Origin: Bacteroidota bacterium
Lineage (GTDB): Bacteria > Bacteroidota > Ignavibacteria > UBA10030 > UBA8401
Direction: 5' to 3'
Length of the DNA stretch: 64,000 nt
NCBI GenBank assembly: GCA_041658205.1
Contig: JBBAAO010000003.1
Span: 370,813-434,812 of the forward strand
How positions within the stretch are numbered: the stretch's first letter is position 1; the number at the start of each line of letters is the position of its first letter. Shown here piece after piece: positions 51,403 to 60,474 of this stretch. Both the position numbers and the translations under genes were made by a program. The notes under the pieces are model-generated. The model was not told the DNA's origin, did not search any database, and saw nothing but the letters and a program-made list of their open reading frames with translations.

Positions 51403-52392
51403 ATGAAAATTATTTCAATTCTCGTCCCCGATGGCGCCGCAGTAGTAGGTTGTATTGAAGGTGCATTCAAAATATTCAATCTTGCCAACATGTTTTTGGA
51501 AGAGAGCGGGAAACCGCCGTTATTCAAAGTGTTATTGGTTGGATTAAACACTGAACCACGGATTTACGACAAACTGTTCACTATAAAACCCGAACTTGCT
51601 TTTTCCAATGTTGAAAAAACTGACCTTATCATCATTCCTCCGGTAAATGGAGAAATGGAAAATGTCATCTCCATCAATAAGAAATTTTTTCCGTGGATTC
51701 ATCAACAATATCAAGAAGGAGCTGATGTTGCAAGCCTCTGTGTGGGTGCTTTTTTGCTCGCATCGACAGGTTTGCTTAAAGGGAAAAAATGTTCTACCCA
51801 TTGGGTTGCGGAGCATGATTTTAAAAAAATGTTTCCGGATATACATCTCGTCTCCGATAAAATCATTACGGATGAGCAAGGAGTGTACTCCAGCGGAGGA
51901 GCAAATTCATTCTGGAATTTGCTGTTATATCTCGTAGAAAAATACACTGATCGCACTATGGCTGTCCGTATTGCAAAATATTACGAATTAGAGATTGATC
52001 GTAACAGTCAGTCCTCGTTTATTATGTTCAAAGGACAAAAAGATCATGAGGATGAACAAATAAAAAAAGCACAAGAATATATTGAACAACACTTTAACGA
52101 GAAAATAACCGTTGACCAATTGGCGTCACTGTTTGCTATCGGTAGAAGAAACCTTGAGCGGAGATTTAAAAAGGCCACTTCCAATACTGTGGTGGAATAT
52201 ATTCAACGCGTAAAAATTGAAGTCGCGAAAATGAGCTTGGAATCGTCCCGCGAAAATGTAAATGAAGTGATGTATAAAGTTGGATATTCCGACACGAAAG
52301 CGTTTCGCACCACGTTTAAAAAAATTACCGGTTTATCGCCTGTTCAATACAGAAACAAATATAATCATCAAATTGCATACCAGCTTTTGTAA
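51403..52392 (+). CDS. GlxA-type regulator: DJ-1/PfpI domain plus AraC DNA-binding domain
   Basis: In the 329-residue protein, residues 1-190 form a DJ-1-like sensing domain (ISILVPDGAAVVGCIEGAFK; elbow SLCVGAFLLASTGLLKGKKC) and residues about 225-325 an AraC domain (EKITVDQLASLFAIGRRNLE, then VNEVMYKVGYSDTKAFRTTF). This architecture matches GlxA/FtrA transcriptional activators. The alpha/beta hydrolase gene begins only five bases after its stop, so they form an operon. Confidence 0.92.
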   Translation: MKIISILVPDGAAVVGCIEGAFKIFNLANMFLEESGKPPLFKVLLVGLNTEPRIYDKLFTIKPELAFSNVEKTDLIIIPPVNGEMENVISINKKFFPWIHQQYQEGADVASLCVGAFLLASTGLLKGKKCSTHWVAEHDFKKMFPDIHLVSDKIITDEQGVYSSGGANSFWNLLLYLVEKYTDRTMAVRIAKYYELEIDRNSQSSFIMFKGQKDHEDEQIKKAQEYIEQHFNEKITVDQLASLFAIGRRNLERRFKKATSNTVVEYIQRVKIEVAKMSLESSRENVNEVMYKVGYSDTKAFRTTFKKITGLSPVQYRNKYNHQIAYQLL

Positions 52393-52397
52393 CGCCC

Positions 52398-53180
52398 ATG
52401 AATATTGCCGTTCTTCATCTCTCTATAAAAATTCGTCAAATCAAATTGGTGTCGTTTGTTCTTGTAATTTTTTTCATTCTCCACAACAGTTTTTTTCTTC
52501 ATGCGCAGCAGAAAATAGCATCCAAAAATGATATTGTGGTGTTGCTTCATGGTTTAGGGCGGGGGAAAAGCATTATGGTACCGATGCAGGAGCAATTGAA
52601 GAACGATGGATTCTCTGTTGCTCTTGTTGATTATTCATCAATAGGGAAATCTCCGGATGAGATTCTGAAAGATATTTCGAAACAGGTGAAAGTGTTTATC
52701 GCTGATACAAATAATACTGTTCATTTTGTCGGCCATTCGCTTGGCGGATTGCTTATTCGAGCATATCTGGACAGCGTAAAATTACCGAATCTGGGAAAAG
52801 TAGTACTCATTGGCAGTCCAAGCAAAGGAACACCGTTTGTCGATCGTTTCCGCGATGCGTGGTGGTTAAAAATGGTAGGACCGACGGCGGTTTTATTAGG
52901 TACTGACGATAAAAGTTTTCCGCGGACACTTCGGCCACCCTATTATCCTGTCGGAATTATTGCAGGCATTTCCTCGGTAATTAATAATGATGATTTTATT
53001 CCGGGAGAAGATGACGGAATCGTTCCCGTCGAATCGACAAAGATCGAAGGAATGTCTGACTTCATTTTAGTAAAGGTTTCTCACTCTTCATTACCAAAAG
53101 ATAAACTTGTCATTCGACAAACGATTGAATTTCTGAGGAATGGAAAATTTTTTCAAGAAATACCCATGCAACAAAAGTAA
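52398..53180 (+). CDS. Exported lipase-like alpha/beta hydrolase
   Basis: The 260-residue protein has a hydrophobic leader (residues 16-37, ending LHAQQ) and a lipase/PGAP1-like core: VVLLHGLGRGKSIMVPMQEQ, nucleophile S114 in VGHSLGGLLIRAYL, acid in GEDDGIVPVEST and histidine in KVSHSSLPKD. It is probably secreted or periplasmic and acts on an ester. It is in an operon with the GlxA-type regulator. Confidence 0.88.
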   Translation: MNIAVLHLSIKIRQIKLVSFVLVIFFILHNSFFLHAQQKIASKNDIVVLLHGLGRGKSIMVPMQEQLKNDGFSVALVDYSSIGKSPDEILKDISKQVKVFIADTNNTVHFVGHSLGGLLIRAYLDSVKLPNLGKVVLIGSPSKGTPFVDRFRDAWWLKMVGPTAVLLGTDDKSFPRTLRPPYYPVGIIAGISSVINNDDFIPGEDDGIVPVESTKIEGMSDFILVKVSHSSLPKDKLVIRQTIEFLRNGKFFQEIPMQQK

Positions 53181-53269
53181 TGATTCTTGCACGACGCCTC
53201 GTATCATCACCAACCATTACAATACTCTCCGAGTCCAATAATAGATACGCTAACCTTCGGAGGTATAAT

Positions 53270-53854
53270 ATGCTGAAATTGCTTTGTTATTCAATTTGCA
53301 CAATGTTTTTATCAGCTCCGTCTCTTATGGCACAACAACATCATCTTCGTGTTGGGCAGCTTCCACCGGAAATCTCGTTCGTTTCATTTTCAAACGATAA
53401 ATTCAAAACCATAAACGAGAACGATTTGAACGAAACTGTCTATCTCCTTGATTTCTGGGCAACCTGGTGTGCTCCATGTATAGCATCTATCCCGCATATG
53501 GATTCGCTCATGGCAGCATTTCGAGGAAGAAATGTGAAATTTATTTCCATCACCTATGAACCAAAATCGCTTGTGGAAAAATTTCTGCGTAAACATCCAA
53601 TGAAGAGTGAAATTGGATTGGATGAGGATTTTGACATGTTTCAACGTTATAATGCCTGGGCGATCCCGAATATTGTGATGATCAATTCAAACGGAACGAT
53701 TGCCGGACGGATTCATCCATCAAAACTAAATGAAAGCATCATTGAAGATCTCATTGAAGGAAAAGTGCCGCAAGTAAAAAATACACCGGAAGATCTTTTT
53801 GATCCGAAAAAGGCTGAGGAGTATTTCCGATCATCGATGAATATAAAGAAATGA
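53270..53854 (+). CDS. TlpA/ResA-like thioredoxin family protein, exported
   Basis: The start is ATG 53270 with CGGAGG twelve bases upstream; an ATG at 53180 would overlap the previous stop but lacks a signal peptide. The 194-residue protein has a signal peptide (to about LMAQQ) and a thioredoxin fold with the redox motif in LDFWATWCAPCIASIPHM. A late PNIVMINSNGTIAGRIHPSK includes the cis-proline. It probably reduces periplasmic disulfides, perhaps in cytochrome c maturation. Confidence 0.9.
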   Translation: MLKLLCYSICTMFLSAPSLMAQQHHLRVGQLPPEISFVSFSNDKFKTINENDLNETVYLLDFWATWCAPCIASIPHMDSLMAAFRGRNVKFISITYEPKSLVEKFLRKHPMKSEIGLDEDFDMFQRYNAWAIPNIVMINSNGTIAGRIHPSKLNESIIEDLIEGKVPQVKNTPEDLFDPKKAEEYFRSSMNIKK

Positions 53855-53913
53855 CTTTTCGTTTGTTCTTTGAAACAAAAATTGTGTGGGAAATCGACTA
53901 TCAACCTTTCTCT

Positions 53914-54876
53914 TTATTCATACTCCACTCCAGCAAGCTCCATAATGTTTTGCGGTGCTTTTGGATCCCCGGAAAAGAATCCTTTTTCATATCCTCGTGT
54001 AAGAGCCCAGCGTTCAAGCCATGAAATGCCACCGCCGCCGTAAAATGTGTCGGGTGACCGATATGCTTCATCCTTCAACGCAACTTCAACGCTGATAAAT
54101 GAATACCCTTCGGAGCGAATCATCGCACAGAGCGCGGAATAATAAAATGAGTTCAAACGATTAGAGTGGATTAACAAAACCTGTCTGATTGGCCTGTGAA
54201 ATAATGTATCGGACATCCACTCAAAATATTTAAGCTCTTTTCTCATGTAGGTAATATATTGCTCGCCAACTGATTCCATCAACGCTGAATCGTTCTTTGC
54301 CAATGCTTTGTCGTACGCTGCAGAAAATATCCACTCCGCATTATCCACCGTTACCGGCGCAATTGTATAACCAAGCGAATCTAAAAAGGTATTGATTAAA
54401 TTACGCGTACTGCTGTCTCTTCCGGTATGCAAATATGGGTGACGAAAATATTTCGGTCTCTTATTCTCCGTCGCATGCAGTTCTTTGATTGAGCGTTCAC
54501 CGCGAAGAATATCTTCTTTCGCTTCGTTGACCGGAATTTGATTCTGACTTTTGTGCGCATATGTATGATTGCCGAGATCAACTCCCGCATCGAACCATAA
54601 TTTTAATATTGCCATTCGCTCAGGATCACGCACACCAGTTACTTCCAGCTTATGTTCATTCACAAATGCTGTAACGGGTGTTTTTTCCCGTTTTATTTTC
54701 TCAAGAAGCCGTTCAACGATGGATCTCATTTCACTGTTTGAGACTTGTGAGGCAATATTCAGCGGAAGATCGTCCATCGTAATTGCAATTGTTTTATGAT
54801 TGGAATGTAATTGTGATACATTAATTTGTGCTATTGCAATGATTAAAAATACAATTACTGAGTATCGTCGTAACAT
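53914..54876 (-). CDS. Polysaccharide deacetylase (NodB homology), exported
   Basis: The 320-residue protein has a signal peptide (residues 1-20) and the NodB carbohydrate esterase-4 motifs: ITMDDLPLN with the metal aspartates, LGNHTYAHKS (HxxxH), KYFRHPYLHTG, and the late IRQVLLIHSNRLNSFYYSAL. It should remove acetyl groups from an exported polysaccharide or peptidoglycan using Zn. GGGGAAAAAT precedes the ATG. Confidence 0.92.
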   Translation of the reverse strand: MLRRYSVIVFLIIAIAQINVSQLHSNHKTIAITMDDLPLNIASQVSNSEMRSIVERLLEKIKREKTPVTAFVNEHKLEVTGVRDPERMAILKLWFDAGVDLGNHTYAHKSQNQIPVNEAKEDILRGERSIKELHATENKRPKYFRHPYLHTGRDSSTRNLINTFLDSLGYTIAPVTVDNAEWIFSAAYDKALAKNDSALMESVGEQYITYMRKELKYFEWMSDTLFHRPIRQVLLIHSNRLNSFYYSALCAMIRSEGYSFISVEVALKDEAYRSPDTFYGGGGISWLERWALTRGYEKGFFSGDPKAPQNIMELAGVEYE

Positions 54877-55019
54877 TTTTCCCCTTTTATTATTTATAAC
54901 ATTAACTCATCGATAATACCGACATTCTTTTTAATCTTCATAACATTTGGCTGAAAAACAAAAAGGCATCTCTGAGTTTTTGTTACTGCTTCTAAGTATA
55001 TTTCCCAAGCGTTTAGATG

Positions 55020-55126
55020 TAGTCCATCTTCAAGAAGGACTATATCTCTATAAAGAGATAGTCGATTTAAGCTTTCTTACGCTAAATTTTATCATATCCT
55101 CGAAATCTCTAAGATTTCAAGGATAT
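55020..55126. repeat. Three consecutive small hairpins
   Basis: TAGTCC/GGACTA (55020-55042), TATCTC/GAGATA (55043-55060) and ATATCCT-GAAATC/GATTTC-AGGATAT (55094-55126) follow one another in a gene-free stretch. The first two abut. They could be repeat remnants or a small structured RNA; no open frame of interest overlaps. Confidence 0.45.
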
Positions 55127-55150
55127 AACTTTTAAGAAATGTTTTGTTCT

Positions 55151-55275
55151 CCTCTCGTTCCCAATCTCTTGATTGGGAACGCTTGTTTTACAAGCTCTGC
55201 TTGCCGTTCGCTCCCAAACAGAGTTTGAAAAGAACGGCTCGTCACGAAGTGATCCCTTTGGGACAATAACCTCCA
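55151..55275. repeat. Palindromic repeat (CGTTCCCAATC type)
   Basis: A perfect 10-bp hairpin GTTCCCAATC/GATTGGGAAC (55157-55180) is followed by a related GCTCCCAAACAGAGTTTG segment and a GTCACGAAGTGATCCC hairpin. This resembles a repeat family common in environmental bacteria. Together with 55020-55126 it fills the gap before the DGPF gene. Confidence 0.6.
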
Positions 55276-55412
55276 CTGTTAATCTCCTCCTCAAAATTAA
55301 ATTTTTTTCCTTACCTTGTCCCATTCACTCGATCTCATTTGTTATAAGAATGTAAATCAATTCTGCTTTCGGCAGAGGAGCATTCTTTAACAATAATTGA
55401 AAGGAAATAGCA

Positions 55413-55775
55413 ATGGACGAATATATGTTAATCTTCAGGCATGAGGATGGGAACAAAGTCGCCTCGCCTGAGCAGATACAGATCTGGATGAAACAGACGA
55501 TGGACTGGATCGGCGGGATTGCGGCGCAGAATAAATTTGTTGCCGGCAACGGTCTCCCATTTGCCGATGCACGTGTTGTGCGGACAAAAAATTCCAAACC
55601 AGTCGTCACGAACGGACCATTTGGCGAGATTAAAGAAACGCTTGGCGGATACATTGTCGTGAAAGCATCTTCCGTTGACGAAGCGGTAGAGTTCGCTAAG
55701 GGTTCCCCTGTGCTCCAGGGAGAAGGAAACAGTATTGAGGTAAGAAAAATTGCCAAGGGGGATGGGATTCATTAA
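55413..55775 (+). CDS. DGPF/YCII-domain protein with N in place of D (NGPF)
   Basis: The 120-residue protein has MDEYMLIFRHEDGNKVASPE and the signature N67-G-P-F70 in VVTNGPFGEIKETLGGYI, so the first aspartate of the DGPF motif is asparagine. The remainder (EAVEFAKGSPVLQGEGNSIE) is typical. AAAGGAAATAGCA precedes the ATG. It is followed by a MITE and then an ECF42-like sigma gene, the same pairing as at 30.7-34.9 kb. Confidence 0.88.
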   Translation: MDEYMLIFRHEDGNKVASPEQIQIWMKQTMDWIGGIAAQNKFVAGNGLPFADARVVRTKNSKPVVTNGPFGEIKETLGGYIVVKASSVDEAVEFAKGSPVLQGEGNSIEVRKIAKGDGIH

Positions 55776-55791
55776 CATAGAAAAATAAAGT

Positions 55792-55953
55792 GTAACTACT
55801 CAGCAGAATTACATAAAAATTCAAAAACATGCCACCAAATCACAAAAACACGAAAGCGTGCAATAAGAATTTAAACCAATACCCCAAAAAGGTTGGTGAA
55901 GTTTTATGTTTTCGTGTTTTAGTGGCAAAAAATCATAAACGCTGAGTAGTTAC
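55792..55953 (+). mobile_element. IS66-like MITE, copy 3 (162 bp, intact ends and target duplication)
   Basis: The element has the same perfect 13-bp ends as copy 2 (GTAACTACTCAGC, GCTGAGTAGTTAC) and the same length. It is flanked by an exact 8-bp duplication, AATAAAGT, at 55784-55791 and 55954-55961. It separates the DGPF gene from its sigma factor gene, which probably did not have this insertion originally. Confidence 0.88.
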
Positions 55954-55970
55954 AATAAAGTATGGTTAAG

Positions 55971-56040
55971 GATTCATGGTTCATAATTCACGCACTCTGG
56001 AATAGATGTACTATGAAACTTGAATCTTGAACCATGAATC
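55971..56040. repeat. 13-bp inverted repeat ahead of the sigma gene
   Basis: GATTCATGGTTCA (55971-55983) and TGAACCATGAATC (56028-56040) form perfect arms 44 bases apart. The right arm covers an in-frame TTG at 56027, supporting the later ATG at 56048 as the start of the sigma factor. Confidence 0.6.
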
Positions 56041-56047
56041 ATCTTAT

Positions 56048-57289
56048 ATGTCTCACGACGAACTCATTCCGCATCTCTTTCGGACAGAATACAGAAAAAT
56101 TGTTTCCGTTCTTTGCCGTCGTTTTGGATTTGAGCATATTGAAACGGCGGAAGATATTACAAGCGATACTTTTTTAACAGCTGCGCAGACGTGGAGCTAT
56201 GAAGGTGTTCCGGCAAACCCAAGTGCATGGCTTTACACGGTAGCAAAGAACAAAGCAAAGAATCATCTTCACCGCGTATCGCACTTTAGAGAAATAATTG
56301 CACCCGAACTGCTTAGTGAATCGTCTGGCGTTCATGAAATAGAGATCGATCTTTCTCCGGACAACATCAACGACAGCCAGCTGCAAATGATGTTTGCTCT
56401 CTCCCATCCTTCCCTTTCCCCTGAAGCGCAAATAGGATTATCGCTCCGTATTCTGTGCGGATTCGGGATTGACGAGATCGCCGATGCTTTCCTTACCAAC
56501 AAAGAGACGATCAATAAACGGCTCTCCCGAGCAAAAGAAAAGCTTCGGGAAGGAAAGATTGTAATAGAATTTCCTGATCCCTCAGAGATTGACAATCGGT
56601 TAGAGAATGTGTTGAAGACGATCTATCTGCTTTTCAACGAAGGATATTATTCATCAAGTTCCAATACAACACTGCGGAACGATCTCTGCCTTGAAGCAAT
56701 GCGTCTCTGCACAATGCTTGTTGAACACAAACAAACGAATACTCCGCCTGTGAACGCGCTTCTTGCGCTAATGTGTTTTCACGCGTCACGGTTCGATGCG
56801 CGGATTGATCAGAACGGTGAGATTATTTTGTATTACGATCAGGATGTAAATCTGTGGAATGCAGAGTTGATCAGCAAAGGAGCGTATTTTTTACACAACG
56901 CATCGACCGGAAGCAGACTTTCATCGTATCATCTGCAAGCCGCCATCGCATACTGGGGCACACAACAATCGGACAGTGTGGAAAAATGGGAAACGGTATT
57001 GCAGTTGTACAATCATTTGTTGCAGATAGAATATTCCCCCATTGCTGCTCTCAATAGAACGTTTGCACTTTCCAAAGTCTATGGAAAACAAAAAGCAATC
57101 GTTGAAGCGGAAAAGCTGAAGTTGACCGACAATCATTTCTACTATACGCTTCTTGGAGAGTTGTACGGAGATATCGACAGTGGAAAAGCGCTGAAGCATT
57201 TTACCTCAGCGCTATCGATGACAAAAACAGAGAACGACAAGAAACTCATTCAACGCAAGATTGATGAGCTACGATCTTCGTTACAATAG
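56048..57289 (+). CDS. ECF sigma factor with DUF6596/TPR-like extension (ECF42-like), second copy
   Basis: From ATG 56048 (MSHDELIPHLFRTEYRK) the protein has 413 residues. Region 2 shows RFGFEHIETAEDITSDTFLT and SAWLYTVAKNKAKNHLHR; region 4 shows LRILCGFGIDEIADAFLT and INKRLSRAKEKL. The extension has YLLFNEGYYSSSSNTTLR, YYDQDVNLWNAELISKGAYF and TPR-like IAALNRTFALSKVYGK. It pairs with the DGPF gene at 55413 and is divergent from the sigma at 33631, so the two modules are probably old paralogues. Confidence 0.9.
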   Translation: MSHDELIPHLFRTEYRKIVSVLCRRFGFEHIETAEDITSDTFLTAAQTWSYEGVPANPSAWLYTVAKNKAKNHLHRVSHFREIIAPELLSESSGVHEIEIDLSPDNINDSQLQMMFALSHPSLSPEAQIGLSLRILCGFGIDEIADAFLTNKETINKRLSRAKEKLREGKIVIEFPDPSEIDNRLENVLKTIYLLFNEGYYSSSSNTTLRNDLCLEAMRLCTMLVEHKQTNTPPVNALLALMCFHASRFDARIDQNGEIILYYDQDVNLWNAELISKGAYFLHNASTGSRLSSYHLQAAIAYWGTQQSDSVEKWETVLQLYNHLLQIEYSPIAALNRTFALSKVYGKQKAIVEAEKLKLTDNHFYYTLLGELYGDIDSGKALKHFTSALSMTKTENDKKLIQRKIDELRSSLQ

Positions 57290-57391
57290 TAAAGCTGTTT
57301 TGTTCGTTAAAATATTTCCGTTCATTGACACACAAGGCGCTATTGAGTATTTTGTCCTTCACTGAAAAATCACCACGAAAGGAATGCCGCC

Positions 57392-57784
57392 GTGAATGCT
57401 GAAGAACAAAATGATAGAACAATGTTAAGCGCATTGAACAAACAGTTCATTAGAAATTTTATTACCAACGACGCCGATGCGCATGATAAAATTATCCATA
57501 AGGATTTTGTCTGCATTGAGAATTCGGGTGAGATCGTTGACAGGAAACGGTACATTGATGAATGGCGGCATGGATATAATCCGGCAATACTTTCCTCATT
57601 CATCGCCGGGGAGGAACATATCCGTCTCTTCGGAAACATTGCGCTGGTCAGATCGAAGACAACACATGTAAAGAAGATCAATGGAGTTGATACCACCGGA
57701 CACACGATTTACACAGACACATACCTTAAAGAGAACGGCGAGTGGAAGTGTGTGCAGGCGCAGATTACACCGGTGGTTCAGTAG
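57392..57784 (+). CDS. NTF2-like (DUF4440-type) protein
   Basis: The 130-residue protein starts at GTG 57392 (CGAAAGGAATGCC upstream; the nearby ATG hits a stop at once). It has LNKQFIRNFITNDADAHDKI, the KDFVCIENSGEIVDRKRYID turn and the sheet VRSKTTHVKKINGVDTTGHT, ending YLKENGEWKCVQAQITPV. These fit the SnoaL/DUF4440 fold. Ligand or reaction unknown. Confidence 0.86.
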   Translation: MNAEEQNDRTMLSALNKQFIRNFITNDADAHDKIIHKDFVCIENSGEIVDRKRYIDEWRHGYNPAILSSFIAGEEHIRLFGNIALVRSKTTHVKKINGVDTTGHTIYTDTYLKENGEWKCVQAQITPVVQ

Positions 57785-57840
57785 TTTTTTTCTTTCCGAA
57801 ATAGCAAACGGAAGATGTTTTCATCAGACTTCGTCCTCTC

Positions 57841-57869
57841 CTCTCTTTTGCACAACCATTTGGTAGAAT
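57841..57869 (+). promoter_or_regulatory. Promoter with CATTTGGTAGAAT, nearly leaderless start
   Basis: CTCTCT (57841) and TAGAAT (57864-57869) are 17 bases apart, and the -10 is extended by TGG. The ATG at 57878 lies only eight bases past the -10, so the transcript would be almost leaderless. The shape is shared with the promoters at 59887 and 61780. Confidence 0.5.
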
Positions 57870-57877
57870 AACCGGCC

Positions 57878-58366
57878 ATGAGCATCGTACTGCGAACTAT
57901 TACACAAAACGATAACCGCGAAATTGCTGAACTCATTCGTACAGTGTTCCGCGAATTCAAGATTGATAAACCCGGTACGGTATATACCGATCCGACAACA
58001 GATGATCTTTATTCGCTCTTTCGTCGGGCTGGAAGTGTATATTGGATTGCAGAAGAGAACGGAATAATACTCGGCGGCTGTGGAATTTTTCCAACATCAG
58101 GACTCCCTGAAGGATACGCTGAACTAGTGAAATTCTACGTCTCTGTTTCCAGCAGAGGAAAGGGAATCGGCAATTTGCTGATGCAGCAGAGCATTGCGTC
58201 TGCAAGAGAGTTCGGTTATAAACAGATTTATCTTGAATCGTTTCCGGAGCTTTCAAAAGCTGTCAGTATGTATATCCGCTCCGGATTTACCTACCTCCCT
58301 CAGGCTTTAGGAAACTCCGGACATTTTGCATGTAATGTTTGGATGTTGAAGAATTTAGAATTATAA
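57878..58366 (+). CDS. GNAT N-acetyltransferase
   Basis: The 162-residue protein has the GNAT motif A (KFYVSVSSRGKGIGNLLMQQ, with the acetyl-CoA P-loop SRGKGIG), a motif B region SFPELSKAVSMYIRSGFTYL, and YWIAEENGIILGGCGIFPTS. It is about three quarters identical by eye to the protein at 61822. The acceptor substrate is unknown. No ribosome binding site is present and the promoter abuts the start. Confidence 0.9.
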   Translation: MSIVLRTITQNDNREIAELIRTVFREFKIDKPGTVYTDPTTDDLYSLFRRAGSVYWIAEENGIILGGCGIFPTSGLPEGYAELVKFYVSVSSRGKGIGNLLMQQSIASAREFGYKQIYLESFPELSKAVSMYIRSGFTYLPQALGNSGHFACNVWMLKNLEL

Positions 58367-58472
58367 ATATTTCTTCTAACCTTGTTTTTGTGTGCCCTTC
58401 TCTCCCTTGACTACCAAATGAAATGTCAGTACTTTTTTATGGCTGCAACATCACTAACCATCCGGAGACGTT

Positions 58473-58667
58473 ATGAAAACACATAACGAACAAGCTCATA
58501 AAAGCGGTTCTTTCCCCATCGGTGGTATCACCCCAGGAAGACAATCTGATTGGTGGAAACACGGTCACATGAACGAAAAATTACGCGAGGGGAGTGCGGT
58601 TCATAATTCCGTCAAAACAGGATTATGGAAAACCTACAGTGCAAAGAACCCGGGAAAGAAGAAGTAA
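58473..58667 (+). CDS. Small basic hypothetical protein
   Basis: The 64-residue protein (GSFPIGGITPGRQSDWWKHG in the middle, KNPGKKK at the end) is polar, basic and without membrane segments. CCGGAGACGTT precedes the ATG at good spacing, which supports it as a real gene. I do not recognise a family. Confidence 0.6.
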   Translation: MKTHNEQAHKSGSFPIGGITPGRQSDWWKHGHMNEKLREGSAVHNSVKTGLWKTYSAKNPGKKK

Positions 58668-58688
58668 CCTATCGTCATCCCAGCAATT

Positions 58689-59822
58689 ATGCCGACACCC
58701 TTAACGGAGATGAGCAGCCAGAAATTTAGGTTCTGGTCGTTCATCTCCATGGCGCTTTTGGTGTTTGTACACGGATATAATCTTCACATTCGTTTTCTAC
58801 AACCCTGGACAATTCCGGGAGAGCCGTTAACCTTCACAACATTCACGGAATATTTTTTAGCGAACGGGATATTTCGTTTCCGCATTCCGATGCTGTTTGT
58901 CATCTCCGGATTTTTATATGCCTTGCATGATCATCAGCCATACAAGCAGCGGATACAAAAACGTTTCCGCACGTTGATGCTCCCGTATCTCCTCTGGAGT
59001 GCCGTTGGATTGTTGCTGACATACTTCTTAGAACTCTTCCCTTTCAGCCGCGACATTGTTGCTTCAACAAACTTAACACGAATCGATGCGGAGCGATTAT
59101 TCCTTCATGACCACCGTTGGTATGAACTTCTCGGACAATGGATCTTATTTCCGCTATCGTTCCAATTATGGTTCATTCGCGTATTATTTGTCTATAATCT
59201 TGCCTACCCGGCATTACGGTGGTGCGTTACTCATGCAACAGGCAGGGCATTCTTTTTTCCGACGGTGTTATTGATGTGGCTCAGTACGATGGGATTGTAT
59301 TTCTTTGAAGGAGAAGGAATATTGTTTTTCTCACTGGGAATTTGGCTTCAGAAGAACAATTTCAATATCGATATTCCGCCTCGGTATTTGAATCCCATAT
59401 TGTGGGGTTTCGTTTTTATCACGCTCAGTCTGGTGAAGACATGGCTTGCCTTTACAGACACATCGATGATGGGGAATGCTGTATATCCCTTGCTGATAAT
59501 ACTGCATAAGCTGATCATTGTCAGCGGACTGATAAGCGCTTGGTACGGAAGTGATAGAGTAGTCAACTGGTGTATGAAGAGGAGATGGTTTGTATGGTTA
59601 AGCGCCTTTTCATTTATTATTTATGCATTGCATGCGCCAGCAATCGTTTTTGCTGTTGAATGGAGTGCTCGGACGTTTCATTATTTTCCTTTGTATCGAA
59701 TTCTAACATTTGTGATTCTTCCCACGGTTATCATTATCGTTTCCATCACCTTCGGTGCCTTGGTACGAAAAGCAATGCCACGAATATACGGCATATTGAC
59801 CGGCGGAAGAGGATTATCTTAG
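58689..59822 (+). CDS. Acyltransferase-3 family membrane protein
   Basis: The 377-residue protein has about ten membrane spans and the AT3 pattern: FWSFISMALLVFVHGYN with the first-helix histidine, FRFRIPMLFVISGFLYALHD, KRFRTLMLPYLLWSAVGLLL and WFIRVLFVYNLAYPALRW. Such proteins transfer acyl groups to exported sugars or peptides. A start at ATG 58710 is an alternative. No glycan cluster is adjacent, so the acceptor is unknown. Confidence 0.88.
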   Translation: MPTPLTEMSSQKFRFWSFISMALLVFVHGYNLHIRFLQPWTIPGEPLTFTTFTEYFLANGIFRFRIPMLFVISGFLYALHDHQPYKQRIQKRFRTLMLPYLLWSAVGLLLTYFLELFPFSRDIVASTNLTRIDAERLFLHDHRWYELLGQWILFPLSFQLWFIRVLFVYNLAYPALRWCVTHATGRAFFFPTVLLMWLSTMGLYFFEGEGILFFSLGIWLQKNNFNIDIPPRYLNPILWGFVFITLSLVKTWLAFTDTSMMGNAVYPLLIILHKLIIVSGLISAWYGSDRVVNWCMKRRWFVWLSAFSFIIYALHAPAIVFAVEWSARTFHYFPLYRILTFVILPTVIIIVSITFGALVRKAMPRIYGILTGGRGLS

Positions 59823-59886
59823 AATACAAATTCATTCATCTGTATGATCATCATTACATTTTTCTGCTCTTTTCTCTTCCGCTCAC

Positions 59887-59915
59887 TTGTCTTTCGCACA
59901 ATCATTTGGTAAAAT
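59887..59915 (+). promoter_or_regulatory. Promoter TTGTCT-N17-TAAAAT
   Basis: TTGTCT (59887-59892), a 17-base spacer ending ATCATTTGG, and TAAAAT (59910-59915) form a good extended -10 promoter. The ATG at 59938 is about 22 bases past the -10. An upstream in-frame codon at 59887 lies inside this promoter and is excluded as a start. Confidence 0.6.
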
Positions 59916-59937
59916 ATTTTATTTGAAAGTACACCTA

Positions 59938-60474
59938 ATGTCCGAAACAACCAAAACAGTGATCGCCATTCCCGGCAGTACACGAACACATTCTACACAC
60001 TTAAACTTGATACGACGTATTGAAGAACTGGCAGCAGGAAAATTTCACCTGATTGTCTATCGGCACATTTCAGAGCTTCCTCATTTTAATCCTGATTTGG
60101 ACAATGATACTCCACCGGAGAATGTTATCGATTTTCGCAAGCAATTAAAAGCATCGGATGGCATTTTAATCTGCACGCCGGAATACGCAATGGGTGTACC
60201 CGGTACTCTAAAAAATGCGCTTGATTGGACGGTTTCATCAGCAGATTTTTACCGTAAACCGACAGCATTGATCACGGCATCATCACAGGGATATAAAGGA
60301 CATGCGGCGTTAATGGAGACACTGAATATTATCGGTTCAAACATTACCAACGACACTCAATTGATTATTCCTTTTGTAAAAACAGTTGTTGCGCAGGATG
60401 GAACCATCGCTGACGGTACAATAGAAGCAAAAGTAAATAGACTCATCACTTCTTTTCAGAAATTAATGATCTAA
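59938..60474 (+). CDS. NADPH-dependent FMN reductase (flavodoxin-like)
   Basis: The start is ATG 59938 (MSETTKTVIAIPGSTRTHS), giving 178 residues. The FMN phosphate loop is PGSTRTHSTHL and the second FMN contact is CTPEYAMGVPGTLKNALDW. This matches the NADPH-dependent FMN reductase/quinone or azo reductase family. It is cytosolic and may handle redox stress. No ribosome binding site is evident. Confidence 0.92.
   Translation: MSETTKTVIAIPGSTRTHSTHLNLIRRIEELAAGKFHLIVYRHISELPHFNPDLDNDTPPENVIDFRKQLKASDGILICTPEYAMGVPGTLKNALDWTVSSADFYRKPTALITASSQGYKGHAALMETLNIIGSNITNDTQLIIPFVKTVVAQDGTIADGTIEAKVNRLITSFQKLMI

Noticed and set aside
59887..59937. Longer N-terminus for the FMN reductase
   Set aside because: The extra codons lie on top of a well-formed promoter and add a sequence unlike the family.
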